From Pedobacter jeongneungensis (GTDB lineage: Bacteria > Bacteroidota > Bacteroidia > Sphingobacteriales > Sphingobacteriaceae), in contig NZ_AYMG01000027.1 of NCBI RefSeq assembly GCF_000633455.1, positions 1-64,000 of the forward strand: a DNA stretch of 64,000 bases, read 5' to 3'. This document shows, in pieces, positions 36,241-44,578 of the stretch. A program made the translations under genes and the position numbers. Below the pieces are notes generated by a model that was not told where the DNA came from, did not search any database, and saw only the letters and a program-made list of their open reading frames with translations. The number at the start of each line of letters is the position of its first letter. The stretch's first letter is position 1.

Positions 36241-36744
36241 CTAACGACTTCCCTCAATCGCTTCTTCCAGCTTTTCTCCATCCAGATCAAATGCATCCAC
36301 AATTATTTTCGCTTTTGTATAAAAAGGGTCACGTTCCTGAAGTTTTTCTTTAATGAATACCAGGAGTTGTTCATCATTTAAATCTTTAATCAACGGGCGC
36401 TTTTGACGGTTATGTAAACGTGAAACCAAGGCAGCAGGTTCCATTTGCAGGTATACTGTTTCGCCATGCGCATTCATCCATTCCATATTATCGAAAAAAC
36501 ATGGCAATCCACCTCCGGTAGCCACCACACAAGTTTCAGGGTAATCGAAGGTTTTAAGCATTTCGCTTTCATAATCCCTAAACCCACTTTCTCCAAATTC
36601 GGCAAAATATTCGGCTATGGTTTTACCTGTTTTCGAAACAATTTCGGCATCAAGATCTATCACCGGACACTCTAAACGGTGTGCCAATTGTTTTGCTTTG
36701 GTGCTTTTGCCGCAGCCCATATATCCGATAAGGAAAATTTTCAT
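36241..36744 (-). CDS. aroK: Shikimate kinase AroK
   Basis: This 167-residue P-loop kinase begins MKIFLIGYMGCGKSTKAKQL with Walker A GYMGCGKST. DLDAEIVSKTGKTIAEYFAE and FRDYESEMLK (shikimate-binding) follow, then VATGGGLPCF and the LID-region RQKRPLI. It phosphorylates shikimate in aromatic amino acid synthesis. It is the last gene of a minus-strand run from 40018. Confidence 0.92.
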   Translation of the reverse strand: MKIFLIGYMGCGKSTKAKQLAHRLECPVIDLDAEIVSKTGKTIAEYFAEFGESGFRDYESEMLKTFDYPETCVVATGGGLPCFFDNMEWMNAHGETVYLQMEPAALVSRLHNRQKRPLIKDLNDEQLLVFIKEKLQERDPFYTKAKIIVDAFDLDGEKLEEAIEGSR

Positions 36745-36764
36745 CTGAAGTTTTTATAGCCGAC

Positions 36765-37211
36765 CTATAACAAATGGTCGCGTTTTAACATAATATAATC
36801 GGTTACAGGCGGCGTAAAACCTGCCTTTTTCAATAAAGTTACAACCTGTCCGCGATGATAAGTAGAATGATTAAATAAATGAAATAAAATTTCATCTATC
36901 CGGTTTTCATATTGATCACCCCTCGAATTGGTATAAATAATTCTTTTATCCAATGGATTGTTATTCATTGTCTCCCTGATCAGTTTGAAATTATCTGCAG
37001 AAAGGCGTTCAAAATTTTCCTTTGAGTGAATGTCCCAAACACCATAAAGCGGTTTTTTACCTGAAATACGTTGTGCCCAAATATGCTGTGCATTAAGCAC
37101 ATGACTAAATAACCGTTCAGCATCGGATAATTCAACCGTTGCCAGTTTAAATATTTCGATAATCCGGCCATCGGCAAGCTCGGTATAATTGATGATTTCC
37201 TCTTCCTGCAT
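36765..37211 (-). CDS. DinB-family protein
   Basis: This 148-residue DinB-like protein has the three histidine sites LFSHVLNAQHIWAQ (near 35-45), ILFHLFNHSTYHRGQ (near 108-122) in the fold order. It is related to, but distinct from, the DinB protein at 3080-3547. It lies between aroK and a permease gene with gaps of 4-21 bp, so it is in the operon. Confidence 0.75.
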   Translation of the reverse strand: MQEEEIINYTELADGRIIEIFKLATVELSDAERLFSHVLNAQHIWAQRISGKKPLYGVWDIHSKENFERLSADNFKLIRETMNNNPLDKRIIYTNSRGDQYENRIDEILFHLFNHSTYHRGQVVTLLKKAGFTPPVTDYIMLKRDHLL

Positions 37212-37215
37212 CGCT

Positions 37216-38271
37216 TTAACTTAATTTAACCCTTGGATCCACATAAGCATATAAAATATCAACCAGAATATTGATCACCACAAATACGAAAGCGATAAAA
37301 AGAATAGAGCCCATCACCACCGGAAAATCAGACATTTCTAAGGCAGTTACCGTTGTTCTTCCTAAGCCATTATAACCAAAAATATATTCTACAAAAAAGG
37401 AACCTGCCAATAGAGAGGCGAACCATCCAGAAATGGCTGTAATAACCGGGTTCATCGCATTTTTCAAAGCATGTTTGTAGATAATGGCATTTCTGCTTAA
37501 ACCTTTAGCGCGTGCGGTCCTGATGTAATCCTGTGCCAATACATCCAACATGGCGCTTCTGGTAAGCTGTACAATAATGGCCAAAGGCCTTAAACCCAGG
37601 GTAATCATCGGCAACCATAAATTTCTCAGGGTTAATACTTCACCACTAAATGGATCGTAAGAATATAAGCTACCACTCATTTTTAAACCTGTGTAATTGC
37701 TTAGCACAAATCCGAAAAGCCAGGCAATAATAATCCCAGCAAAAAAAGAAGGTGCAGATATTCCCAAAATAGCAAACGCATTAGCCGATTTATCAATCCA
37801 CGAATCTTTATAAACCGCCGATAGAACGCCTAGAAATACACCTATCATAGTGGCAAAAATCATTGCGGTTAAAGCGAGGATAAAAGTGTTCGGTACCGTT
37901 TCGGAAAGGATGGCTGTTACATCGCGTTTGGTTTGGTAAGAACTACGTAGGTATGGCCATTTTAGTGCCAGTACTTTTTTATCAAAAGTAATCAGTTTAG
38001 CATAATGGTACTTCTGCTGACTGGCACTATCATTATCCAGGACACTGATTGGGGATAAATCGTTGATATACAAAACAAACTGGACTGGTTTGGAGCGATC
38101 TAAACCAAATTCTTTACGAACGGCCTCAAGTGATTGTACATCTGCACGCTGTCCCATCGTCATCCGGGCAGGGTCGCCGGGTAAAATATTGAACAGCACA
38201 AAAACAACCAATATCACACCACCCATTACCAGTAGTCCATACATCAGTTTTTTCAGTGCGTATCCGATCAT
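37216..38271 (-). CDS. ABC transporter permease, DppB/OppB type (orphan)
   Basis: This 351-residue permease has six predicted helices. The N-terminal part is GVILVVFVLFNILPGDPARM, and LTRSAMLDVLAQDYIRTARA followed by KGLSRNAIIYKHALKNA contains the EAA-like coupling loop of dipeptide/oligopeptide permeases. No DppC, ATPase or solute-binding gene is next to it, which is unusual for the system. It follows the BT_3928-like gene by one base. Confidence 0.8.
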   Translation of the reverse strand: MIGYALKKLMYGLLVMGGVILVVFVLFNILPGDPARMTMGQRADVQSLEAVRKEFGLDRSKPVQFVLYINDLSPISVLDNDSASQQKYHYAKLITFDKKVLALKWPYLRSSYQTKRDVTAILSETVPNTFILALTAMIFATMIGVFLGVLSAVYKDSWIDKSANAFAILGISAPSFFAGIIIAWLFGFVLSNYTGLKMSGSLYSYDPFSGEVLTLRNLWLPMITLGLRPLAIIVQLTRSAMLDVLAQDYIRTARAKGLSRNAIIYKHALKNAMNPVITAISGWFASLLAGSFFVEYIFGYNGLGRTTVTALEMSDFPVVMGSILFIAFVFVVINILVDILYAYVDPRVKLS

Positions 38272-38272
38272 G

Positions 38273-39424
38273 TTATTTATCGAAATATTTTCTGCTCAAC
38301 TGATCGAAAGTAGGAACATTATGGAAATGCCATTTATTGATCACTACTCCATTTTTCATTAGTAAAACACCCGGATTTGCCCTTACCATGCTCTTTAAGG
38401 GCACCGCATCGGCATAAAACACTTCTGAAAACAGGTTGTTCTTTTTGATAAAAACCTGTGCATCCTGTGCAGAGTTAGAAGTAAGTAATACCGTACGGAT
38501 ATTAAATTGCTGCGTAGCATTTATAGCCAGCGCATTTAATTTACCAATGGCTGCCTCATTTGCACTATGAAGATCGTAAGCCACAAAAATTAAATTATAG
38601 TATGGATTTTCGATCAGTTCTTTGGTATAATCAGTACCAGAAGCGTCGGTAATATTTAAATCTTTTATTTTAGGTTCAAATCCTTTTTTTACGAGGTTTT
38701 TGGTAGGCTCACCTATAATTTCCCAATTGTTATCCTTCCAGATTTCCGTTTTAAGGTAATCTTTATCACTCATATCCTTCTCTTCTTTGGTTTTCTTGTT
38801 CTTCAGGTGGTACATGATCTCAAATTCATCAGGCTTTTCTCCCGGAGGGATCACCATTAATGAAGGAATATGTGCACCAACTTTGTAAGGTAAGAAATCT
38901 AGAATTGGCAGCACATTATAAGTGTAAAGACCGAAACCCAGAGATACAGCGGTTGCAGCAATGGCAATATTCCTTTGCGTGGCTTCTTTTTTAAACAAAG
39001 GTTGAATCAGGTCTTTCTTTAAGAAAATCACAATAATAAGCACCAAAAGAATCAGGTCTTTACTGAACGACTGCCAGGGGGTAAGCGGAATGGCATCGCC
39101 AAAACAGCCACAACTAGTAACCACTTTAAATGCGGCAGAAATAAATGTTAGCAGGGTAAAAAAGATGATCAGCAATAATAAACCCCAGGCAACTTTTTTG
39201 CTCCAGAAACCCAGTAACAATAATGCACCCAATACAATTTCTAAAGTACAAAGCAAAATAGCAATACCAGTAGCCATTCCACTGAGAAAGTTCATGTGAA
39301 AAACCTCAAAATATTCCTGCAGTTTATAGCCAAAACCAAGCGGGTCGTTTGCTTTGATTAATCCTGAAAAGATGAATAAGGCACCAACAAAAACTCTGGA
39401 GCATCTTAAAAGTACATTTTGCAT
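38273..39424 (-). CDS. BT_3928-like membrane protein (DoxX/MauE-like plus thioredoxin-like part)
   Basis: This 383-residue protein has four to five helices in the N-terminal 170 residues (RVFVGALFIFSGLIKANDPL, IVLGALLLLGFWSKKVAWG, SCGCFGDAIPLTPWQSFSKD). A C-terminal, non-helical part (about 180-383) resembles a thioredoxin-like fold. SCGCFGD resembles the MauE redox motif. Bacteroidota encode this as a conserved family. It could handle electron transfer or disulfide chemistry, but this is inference. Confidence 0.7.
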   Translation of the reverse strand: MQNVLLRCSRVFVGALFIFSGLIKANDPLGFGYKLQEYFEVFHMNFLSGMATGIAILLCTLEIVLGALLLLGFWSKKVAWGLLLLIIFFTLLTFISAAFKVVTSCGCFGDAIPLTPWQSFSKDLILLVLIIVIFLKKDLIQPLFKKEATQRNIAIAATAVSLGFGLYTYNVLPILDFLPYKVGAHIPSLMVIPPGEKPDEFEIMYHLKNKKTKEEKDMSDKDYLKTEIWKDNNWEIIGEPTKNLVKKGFEPKIKDLNITDASGTDYTKELIENPYYNLIFVAYDLHSANEAAIGKLNALAINATQQFNIRTVLLTSNSAQDAQVFIKKNNLFSEVFYADAVPLKSMVRANPGVLLMKNGVVINKWHFHNVPTFDQLSRKYFDK

Positions 39425-39466
39425 CGGTATAATTGTTTTTCTAATGGTGATGGGGGCAATTTTATT

Positions 39467-40018
39467 TTATTTAACGCCTAACTTAATCAAAGCAAAAACC
39501 GAATAGTTCAGCATGTCCTGATAATTCGCTTCTACACCTTCAGAAGCCAGCGTCTGTCCTTCATTATCTTCAATCTGTTTAACCCTAAAAATTTTCATCA
39601 AAATCAGATCGGTTAAAGAGCTAACGCGCATATCGCGCCAGGCCTCGCCATAATCGTGGTTTTTAGCAAACATTAAATCTTTGGTTTCGGTCACTTTTCC
39701 TTCAAAGAGTTTTTCAACCTCAGCGTAAGGCATTTCATTGGGGTCGCTGTCTGACAGTTCGAGTTGCATCATGGCAATTACACAGTAGTTAACAATGCCA
39801 ATGTATTCGGATACTACGCCCTCTCCCACCTTGCTTACTTTTTTTTCTTCCAGGGTACGAATGCGTTGTGCCTTGATAAAAATCTGATCGGTGATCGAAC
39901 TCGGTCTTAAAATCCGCCATGCAGTGCCGTAATCTTTAGTTTTTTTTAAAAATAATGATCTGCAAACCGCAATCACTTCATCAAATTCTGTAGAGGTATT
40001 TGTTTGTGCCAAAGCCAA
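39467..40018 (-). CDS. DUF1599 protein
   Basis: This 183-residue protein contains two copies of a similar unit: KKTKDYGTAWRILRPSSITD (about 29-48) and AKNHDYGEAWRDMRVSSLTD (about 118-137). Each is followed by a helix with I-x-K. The family is a nucleotide-modification-associated domain of unknown activity. The internal duplication is visible in the sequence. It is the first gene of the minus-strand run down to aroK and is divergent from folP. Confidence 0.75.
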   Translation of the reverse strand: MALAQTNTSTEFDEVIAVCRSLFLKKTKDYGTAWRILRPSSITDQIFIKAQRIRTLEEKKVSKVGEGVVSEYIGIVNYCVIAMMQLELSDSDPNEMPYAEVEKLFEGKVTETKDLMFAKNHDYGEAWRDMRVSSLTDLILMKIFRVKQIEDNEGQTLASEGVEANYQDMLNYSVFALIKLGVK

Positions 40019-40111
40019 TAATTATTTAGTTTTTAGTGTATTTTTGTCGTGAAAAAACAAAAGCTAAAGATACATTTTTAAAGCGAAACCCAAATCCCGA
40101 AAGGGTTTATT

Positions 40112-40966
40112 ATGGCAGAAAAAAACTTTTTTGAGCCCAAACAAAGCTTAAACATAAAAGGCAGACTTATCGATTTAAGCAGGCCAAAAGTGATGGGGAT
40201 TTTGAACATTACCCCCGATTCTTTTTATAGCAACAGCCGTACAAAAACAATAGATGAAGCCTTAACCAAAGCTGCCCAATTTTTAAACGAGGGCGCTACT
40301 TTTATCGATATTGGTGGGTATTCATCAAGGCCAGGCGCTAAAGATATTTCGACAAATGAAGAAATAGATCGTTTGGTTCCCATGGTTGAAGTTTTAACAA
40401 AGGAATTTCCGGAAGCAGTAATTTCCATCGATACCTTTAGGGCGAAAGTAGCCGAAGAAACCATTTTAGCAGGCGCACACATCATTAACGATATTGCCAG
40501 TGGCGATATGGACGAGAAGATGTTCGAAACCGTAGCCCAACTACAGGTACCTTATATGATCATGCACATGCAGGGTACCCCACAAAACATGCAACAAAAT
40601 CCGGTTTATAATAATGTGCTTTTAGAGGTTATTGATTACCTGGCGAAAAAAGTTGCTGCACTTAAAGCATTACATATTCACGACATCATTATCGACCCAG
40701 GTTTTGGTTTCGGAAAAACAACTGAACATAATTACGAATTGCTCAACCAGATGGAGGCCTTTAAAATATTCAAGCTGCCTGTTTTGGTGGGTTTCTCGCG
40801 TAAGGGAATGATTTATAAAACACTCGGCACTACAGCAGCAGAAGCGCTAAACGGAACAACCATACTTAATACTATTGCGCTGCAAAAAGGCGCTGGTATT
40901 TTAAGGGTGCATGATGTGAAGGAAGCTGTGGAATGTGTGAGGTTGGTGGAAAGATTGAAAGGTTAA
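40112..40966 (+). CDS. folP: Dihydropteroate synthase FolP
   Basis: This 284-residue protein has PKVMGILNITPDSFYSNSRT (pterin and pABA binding) near 25-45, GATFIDIGGYSSRPGA (near 65), VISIDTFRAKVAEE and GFGFGKTTEHNYELLNQ. The C-terminal GFSRKGMIYKTL completes the sulfonamide-sensitive core. It makes dihydropteroate. The stop TAA at 40964-40966 lies inside the start of the GGTTAA repeat. Confidence 0.93.
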   Translation: MAEKNFFEPKQSLNIKGRLIDLSRPKVMGILNITPDSFYSNSRTKTIDEALTKAAQFLNEGATFIDIGGYSSRPGAKDISTNEEIDRLVPMVEVLTKEFPEAVISIDTFRAKVAEETILAGAHIINDIASGDMDEKMFETVAQLQVPYMIMHMQGTPQNMQQNPVYNNVLLEVIDYLAKKVAALKALHIHDIIIDPGFGFGKTTEHNYELLNQMEAFKIFKLPVLVGFSRKGMIYKTLGTTAAEALNGTTILNTIALQKGAGILRVHDVKEAVECVRLVERLKG

Positions 40967-41020
40967 CTGGTTAATTGTTTAAATCGGTTAACTGACAAGA
41001 TATGGTCAATAGGTTAATTG
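40961..41020. repeat. GGTTAA repeat, left arm beside the IVP-like gene
   Basis: ggttaactggttaattgttt plus aaatcggttaactg, then aggttaattg. It overlaps the folP stop codon. The right arm (41512-41585) is the same family in inverted orientation, so the two bracket the 41132-41497 gene. Confidence 0.65.
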
Positions 41021-41131
41021 AACATTCATAATCTATGAAATTAATTGGTCATTTACAATTAATGGCTTAAATTCATCTCAAATATTCCTATTCTCGGCTT
41101 ACATCTAATGATTAAAACCTAAAATTTAATT

Positions 41132-41497
41132 ATGATGCATGTATATTCCTTTGAAAAATTAGAAACCTGGCAAAAAGCCAGAATGTTTAGAAAAGACATT
41201 TACAACTTGACGAGAAAATTCCCAAAAGATGAAACATTTGGCTTAACCAGTCAGATTAAAGGATCATCCAGCAGCATTGGGGATTGTTTGGCAGAAGGTT
41301 CAGCGAGAATTACTTCCAAAGACAAAGCACACTTTATATCCATGTCTTATTCAAGCGCGATAGAAACTATTAATCACATTATCGGAGCATACGATTTGGA
41401 GTATATCAATGAAGATGAATATATTTCATTCAGGTTAAAACTAGATGAATTAACAAACAAGCTAAATGCATTACGCAGATCGATATTAAAGAATTAA
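41132..41497 (+). CDS. Four-helix-bundle protein (23S rRNA intervening-sequence protein family)
   Basis: This 121-residue helical protein has SFEKLETWQKARMFRKDIYN at the N-terminus, then FGLTSQIKGSSSSIGDCLAE, typical of the IVP/four-helix-bundle family. Members are found in 23S rRNA insertions and as free genes, and their function is not known. A candidate mobile cassette, it sits between inverted GGTTAA repeats and splits the folP-cdaA neighbourhood. Confidence 0.8.
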   Translation: MMHVYSFEKLETWQKARMFRKDIYNLTRKFPKDETFGLTSQIKGSSSSIGDCLAEGSARITSKDKAHFISMSYSSAIETINHIIGAYDLEYINEDEYISFRLKLDELTNKLNALRRSILKN

Positions 41498-41511
41498 TTC
41501 TTATGCACCCA

Positions 41512-41585
41512 AACAATTAACCGATTAACCGTTTTAAACAATTAACCCACAACCCCAAACAATTAACCGCTTTAAACAATTAACC
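41512..41585. repeat. GGTTAA repeat, right arm beside the IVP-like gene
   Basis: aattaaccgattaaccgttt then aaacaattaaccc, and a second unit aattaaccgctttaaacaat. It reads as the inverse of the left arm at 40961-41020 and lies upstream of cdaA. Confidence 0.65.
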
Positions 41586-41626
41586 TATCTTGTATACTGA
41601 AATCCGTTTTGCTATCTTGCCACTAA

Positions 41627-42418
41627 ATGAAAGGTTTTGATTTTGACTTCCTTAAAGTATCGCCAACTGATATCGTTGATATCATTCTGGTGGCCTTATT
41701 AATTTACTACGTTTATACCTTAATCCGCAATACACTAGCCGTTAATTTGCTTGTGGGCATGTTTATTATTACAGTTTTTTACTGGATAGTAAAGGCCTTA
41801 CACATGGAATTATTGACCGCAATCATAGACAAGTTTATGAGCGTGGGGATTATTGCCTTGATTGTAATTTTCCACCCGGAGATCAGGCGTTTTCTTTTAC
41901 TGATCGGGAAGAACGCTTTTTTACAGAAAAACAAAGCCTGGTGGGGTTATTTATTTGGCAGAAAAGAGATTGAAAGGAACAATTTAACGAGGATAAAACC
42001 CATTATCGATGCCTGCAAAACCATGAAAAAAACCCGTACTGGTGCATTAATGGTATTCGTTAAATTTTATGATGAACAGTTTTTTGCCAATAGCTGCGAA
42101 ATTGTAGATGCCAAAATATCAAAACGTTTATTAGAAAGTATCTTCCAGAAAAATAGTCCGCTGCATGATGGTGCCGTAGTGATTTCTGAAAACAAGATTA
42201 AAAGTGCCAGTTGTATTTTACCTTTAACGGATAACGACCAGTTGCCATCGCAGTTTGGCTTAAGGCACCGCGCCGGGATTGGTGTTTCTGAAACCACTGA
42301 TGCGGTTGCGGTAATCATATCTGAAGAAACCGGAGAAATATCGTATGCCAAGCAAGGCCGTGTAAGGATGAATGTTTCTTTCGGGGAATTAGAGAAATTG
42401 CTGAATAAGGATTTTTAG
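41627..42418 (+). CDS. cdaA: Diadenylate cyclase CdaA
   Basis: This 263-residue protein has three N-terminal membrane helices (about 10-80) and a DAC domain. The catalytic motifs SPLHDGAVVISENKI and GLRHRAGIGVSETTDA are present. It makes c-di-AMP from two ATP. It normally follows folP in Bacteroidota; here the IVP-like cassette lies between them. Confidence 0.93.
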   Translation: MKGFDFDFLKVSPTDIVDIILVALLIYYVYTLIRNTLAVNLLVGMFIITVFYWIVKALHMELLTAIIDKFMSVGIIALIVIFHPEIRRFLLLIGKNAFLQKNKAWWGYLFGRKEIERNNLTRIKPIIDACKTMKKTRTGALMVFVKFYDEQFFANSCEIVDAKISKRLLESIFQKNSPLHDGAVVISENKIKSASCILPLTDNDQLPSQFGLRHRAGIGVSETTDAVAVIISEETGEISYAKQGRVRMNVSFGELEKLLNKDF

Positions 42419-42811
42419 TAAACACAGATTAAAGAAGGAGTCGTCATCCTAAGAATGATCGTCATTCCCGCGTAGGCGGGAATCTTAAAGCTTATTGCAT
42501 TACGATTATTCATAAGCTTCCCTTGTTTCAAAGGTATTCATGAGCACTCCGTGGTTCCCAATCGAGTTGGGAATGACGATCTCACGCAGCCTATCATTTT
42601 GCCAAAAAAACCTGTCATTTATATCGATTTTTATGAAATATATTATCCCTCAGGATGGCATAACGATGAATACTCCGTGTTTCCGTGGCAAGATAAACCA
42701 GTTAGTTTAGCAACTCCACAAATGCAAAAAGGCGAATGTTTCCATTCACCTTTTCAATATAATTTTAAGAATTACTTATTGATGTAATCCCTCAATCTGT
42801 ACAATCAATCT
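42419..42811. repeat. Gap with two inverted-repeat motifs and a terminator
   Basis: 42461-42484 reads gtcattcccgcgtaggcggg plus aatc, and 42551-42581 has a related cccaatcgagttgggaatga arrangement, typical dispersed hairpins. 42729-42755 (listed) is a terminator. An open frame at 42551-42787 is not a credible gene, because it overlaps the repeat and the terminator. Confidence 0.5.
42728..42756 (-). terminator. Hairpin terminator of the bacilliredoxin gene
   Basis: aaaggcgaatg pairs with cattcaccttt around a 4-5 nt loop, with one G-T type mismatch, and A- and T-rich runs flank it. On the minus strand it lies about 55 bp after the bacilliredoxin stop. Confidence 0.65.
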
Positions 42812-43222
42812 TTAGCAATATTGCTCAAAAGCACCAATCAGGTTATCAGCAATCATTTGTGCCGGACGACCTTCAATCTGGTGGCGTTCGATCATATGCA
42901 CCAATTTACCATCTTTAAACAAAGCCATTGCCGGAGAAGATGGAGGGAAAGGCATCATGTAGTTCCTGGCCTGATCTACCGCTTCTTTTTCCATACCTGC
43001 AAAAACGGTAACCAATTTATCAGGATGTTTTTCGTGTGCTGCTGCTGCTCTGGCTGCCGGACGTGCATTTGCTGCTGCACAACCACAAACCGAATTCACC
43101 ACTACCAACACCGTACCTTCGCCTTTAATAGCCTGATCTACATCTGCTGCATTTTTTAATTCTTGAAAACCAACGTTAGTTAATTCCTTACGCATTGGTT
43201 CTACTAAATATTCTGGATACAT
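42812..43222 (-). CDS. Bacilliredoxin, BrxA/BrxB family
   Basis: This 136-residue protein has the VNSVCGCAAANARPAARAAA active-site stretch with a CGC motif (about 51-53). The family reduces bacillithiol-mixed disulfides on proteins. Its presence suggests bacillithiol or a similar thiol in this organism. A clear terminator follows. Confidence 0.85.
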   Translation of the reverse strand: MYPEYLVEPMRKELTNVGFQELKNAADVDQAIKGEGTVLVVVNSVCGCAAANARPAARAAAAHEKHPDKLVTVFAGMEKEAVDQARNYMMPFPPSSPAMALFKDGKLVHMIERHQIEGRPAQMIADNLIGAFEQYC

Positions 43223-43265
43223 TATCTTAGTTTTTATTTACAATTTCAATGATACAAAAATAAGA

Positions 43266-43293
43266 AAATCGAATGGCATGCACCATTCGATTT
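43266..43293 (-). terminator. Hairpin terminator of the DUF4190-like gene
   Basis: aaatcgaatgg (43266-43276) pairs perfectly with ccattcgattt (43283-43293), with a 6-nt loop. On the minus strand it follows the 43319-43816 gene and runs into T-rich sequence. Confidence 0.75.
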
Positions 43294-43318
43294 ATATTTT
43301 TAAGGTAAAATTAATTCA

Positions 43319-43816
43319 CTACTTCACACCTTTAATAAATTCGTCAAATAGCTGAGGATTAGCTATTGCACCTGCAACAATAAGTACAACAACAACGATA
43401 AATAATAAACTTAAAATGGTTGCAATCATTCCGCAGATTTTACCAGCCTTTGCGTTTTTATATGATGATTCGGTATACAAACTGGGATTAAGCTGATACT
43501 TTTTCATGTCACCTGCGCCCAATATCCACGCAATTACTCCGAATATTAGCCCAAATACACCATAGAAGCAACAAGCGGGGATGGCTAAAATACCCAATAC
43601 AAGCGAAGCTGTGGCGTTAGGTAAATTTTGCTGACCAAATCCTCCGGCTCCAAACTGACCAAATGGCGGCTGCTGCTGAAACGGTGGAGGTTGTTGGAAA
43701 GGCGGTGGTGTTACAGGTCCCTGATCAATCGGCTGAAAAGGTGCTGGTTCTGGATTTTGATTCTTTGAAAGATCAATGGGTTTATTTTCTTCGGGATTTC
43801 CTTGTTCTTCTGACAT
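43319..43816 (-). CDS. Proline-rich CCC-motif/DUF4190-like membrane protein
   Basis: This 165-residue protein has a Pro/Gln/Phe-rich cytoplasmic N-terminus (about 20-62) and two hydrophobic helices (about 68-95 and 128-152). ATASLVLGILAIPACCFYG and GKICGMIATILSLLFIVVVV are the usual DUF4190/CCC-motif layout. The function is unknown. It ends just before its terminator hairpin. Confidence 0.7.
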   Translation of the reverse strand: MSEEQGNPEENKPIDLSKNQNPEPAPFQPIDQGPVTPPPFQQPPPFQQQPPFGQFGAGGFGQQNLPNATASLVLGILAIPACCFYGVFGLIFGVIAWILGAGDMKKYQLNPSLYTESSYKNAKAGKICGMIATILSLLFIVVVVLIVAGAIANPQLFDEFIKGVK

Positions 43817-43824
43817 CGGTATAT

Positions 43825-44145
43825 TTAGATCAATTGGTGAGTATATATTTTGTAAATGTAATTGATTAAGATAATTACTGCAACACCTGCAAAAACGATT
43901 TTAATGAGCTGTGCTCCAAACTTAAAATCTACTTTAAGGTGAACAATGGTAAATAAAACCACAAAAAGGAGTGGGATTGTTGCCGGGTAAAATTTAAATG
44001 AAGATATGATATCTCCGCTAAAAAGGGCTAAAACCGAGCGCTGTAAACCACAGCCAGGGCAATCTATCCCGAAATGTGCCTTAAAAGGACAACTAAAAAG
44101 ATGATTCCCCAACCAATCGATAAAACTATGTTGCGGTTGAGCCAT
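43825..44145 (-). CDS. DUF2752 membrane protein
   Basis: The start is set at ATG 44145 (MAQPQHSFIDWLGNHLFSCP), inside the upstream YkvA gene. GIDCPGCGLQRSVLALFSGD is the conserved CxxCGxxR block of DUF2752. Two to three helices follow. Function is unknown. Its start overlaps the YkvA stop (44126) by about 20 bp. Confidence 0.75.
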   Translation of the reverse strand: MAQPQHSFIDWLGNHLFSCPFKAHFGIDCPGCGLQRSVLALFSGDIISSFKFYPATIPLLFVVLFTIVHLKVDFKFGAQLIKIVFAGVAVIILINYIYKIYTHQLI

Positions 44146-44560
44146 TAATATCTCCAATAAATTTCACCTGGGCATCTTTCCAGACTTTATATTTTTCGAG
44201 GTCCTTAACTACCTGCCTGTATACCAGGTTTAAGATATAAATATCGTCAACAAAGCCCAATACAGGTACAAAATCTGGTATCACATCTACGGGCGACAAA
44301 AAGTAAATCAGTCCTCCTAAAATGGCTATAATGGATCTTTTCGGGATTTCAGTATAGTCGCCGTTTACATAATCTTTCGATACAGCAAACAGCAATACCA
44401 GTTTCGACCAAACCCCTTCCAGATCGCCTTTATTGGTTACTGCCTTTCCTAAAGCATCTTTAATGGTATTGCTGGCTTTTGTTTTACTACTTAAAATCAC
44501 CGAAGCCTTACTTTCCGATTTTCTAAAGAAACCCAATATTTTCTCCCTGTTCAATTTCAT
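44126..44560 (-). CDS. YkvA/DUF1232 membrane-associated protein
   Basis: This 144-residue protein has a lysine-rich N-terminal helix and one membrane helix with IAILGGLIYFLSPVDVIPDF followed by VPVLGFVDDIYIL, the YkvA motif. The family is of unknown function. It overlaps the DUF2752 gene by about 20 bp and follows the YARHG gene by about 18 bp. Confidence 0.8.
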   Translation of the reverse strand: MKLNREKILGFFRKSESKASVILSSKTKASNTIKDALGKAVTNKGDLEGVWSKLVLLFAVSKDYVNGDYTEIPKRSIIAILGGLIYFLSPVDVIPDFVPVLGFVDDIYILNLVYRQVVKDLEKYKVWKDAQVKFIGDINGSTAT

Positions 44561-44578
44561 AGTTAATTGTATTACAAA

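Noticed and set aside
42551..42787. Plus-strand open frame of 78 codons
   Set aside because: It contains a dispersed hairpin motif and the bacilliredoxin terminator, so it is not coding.
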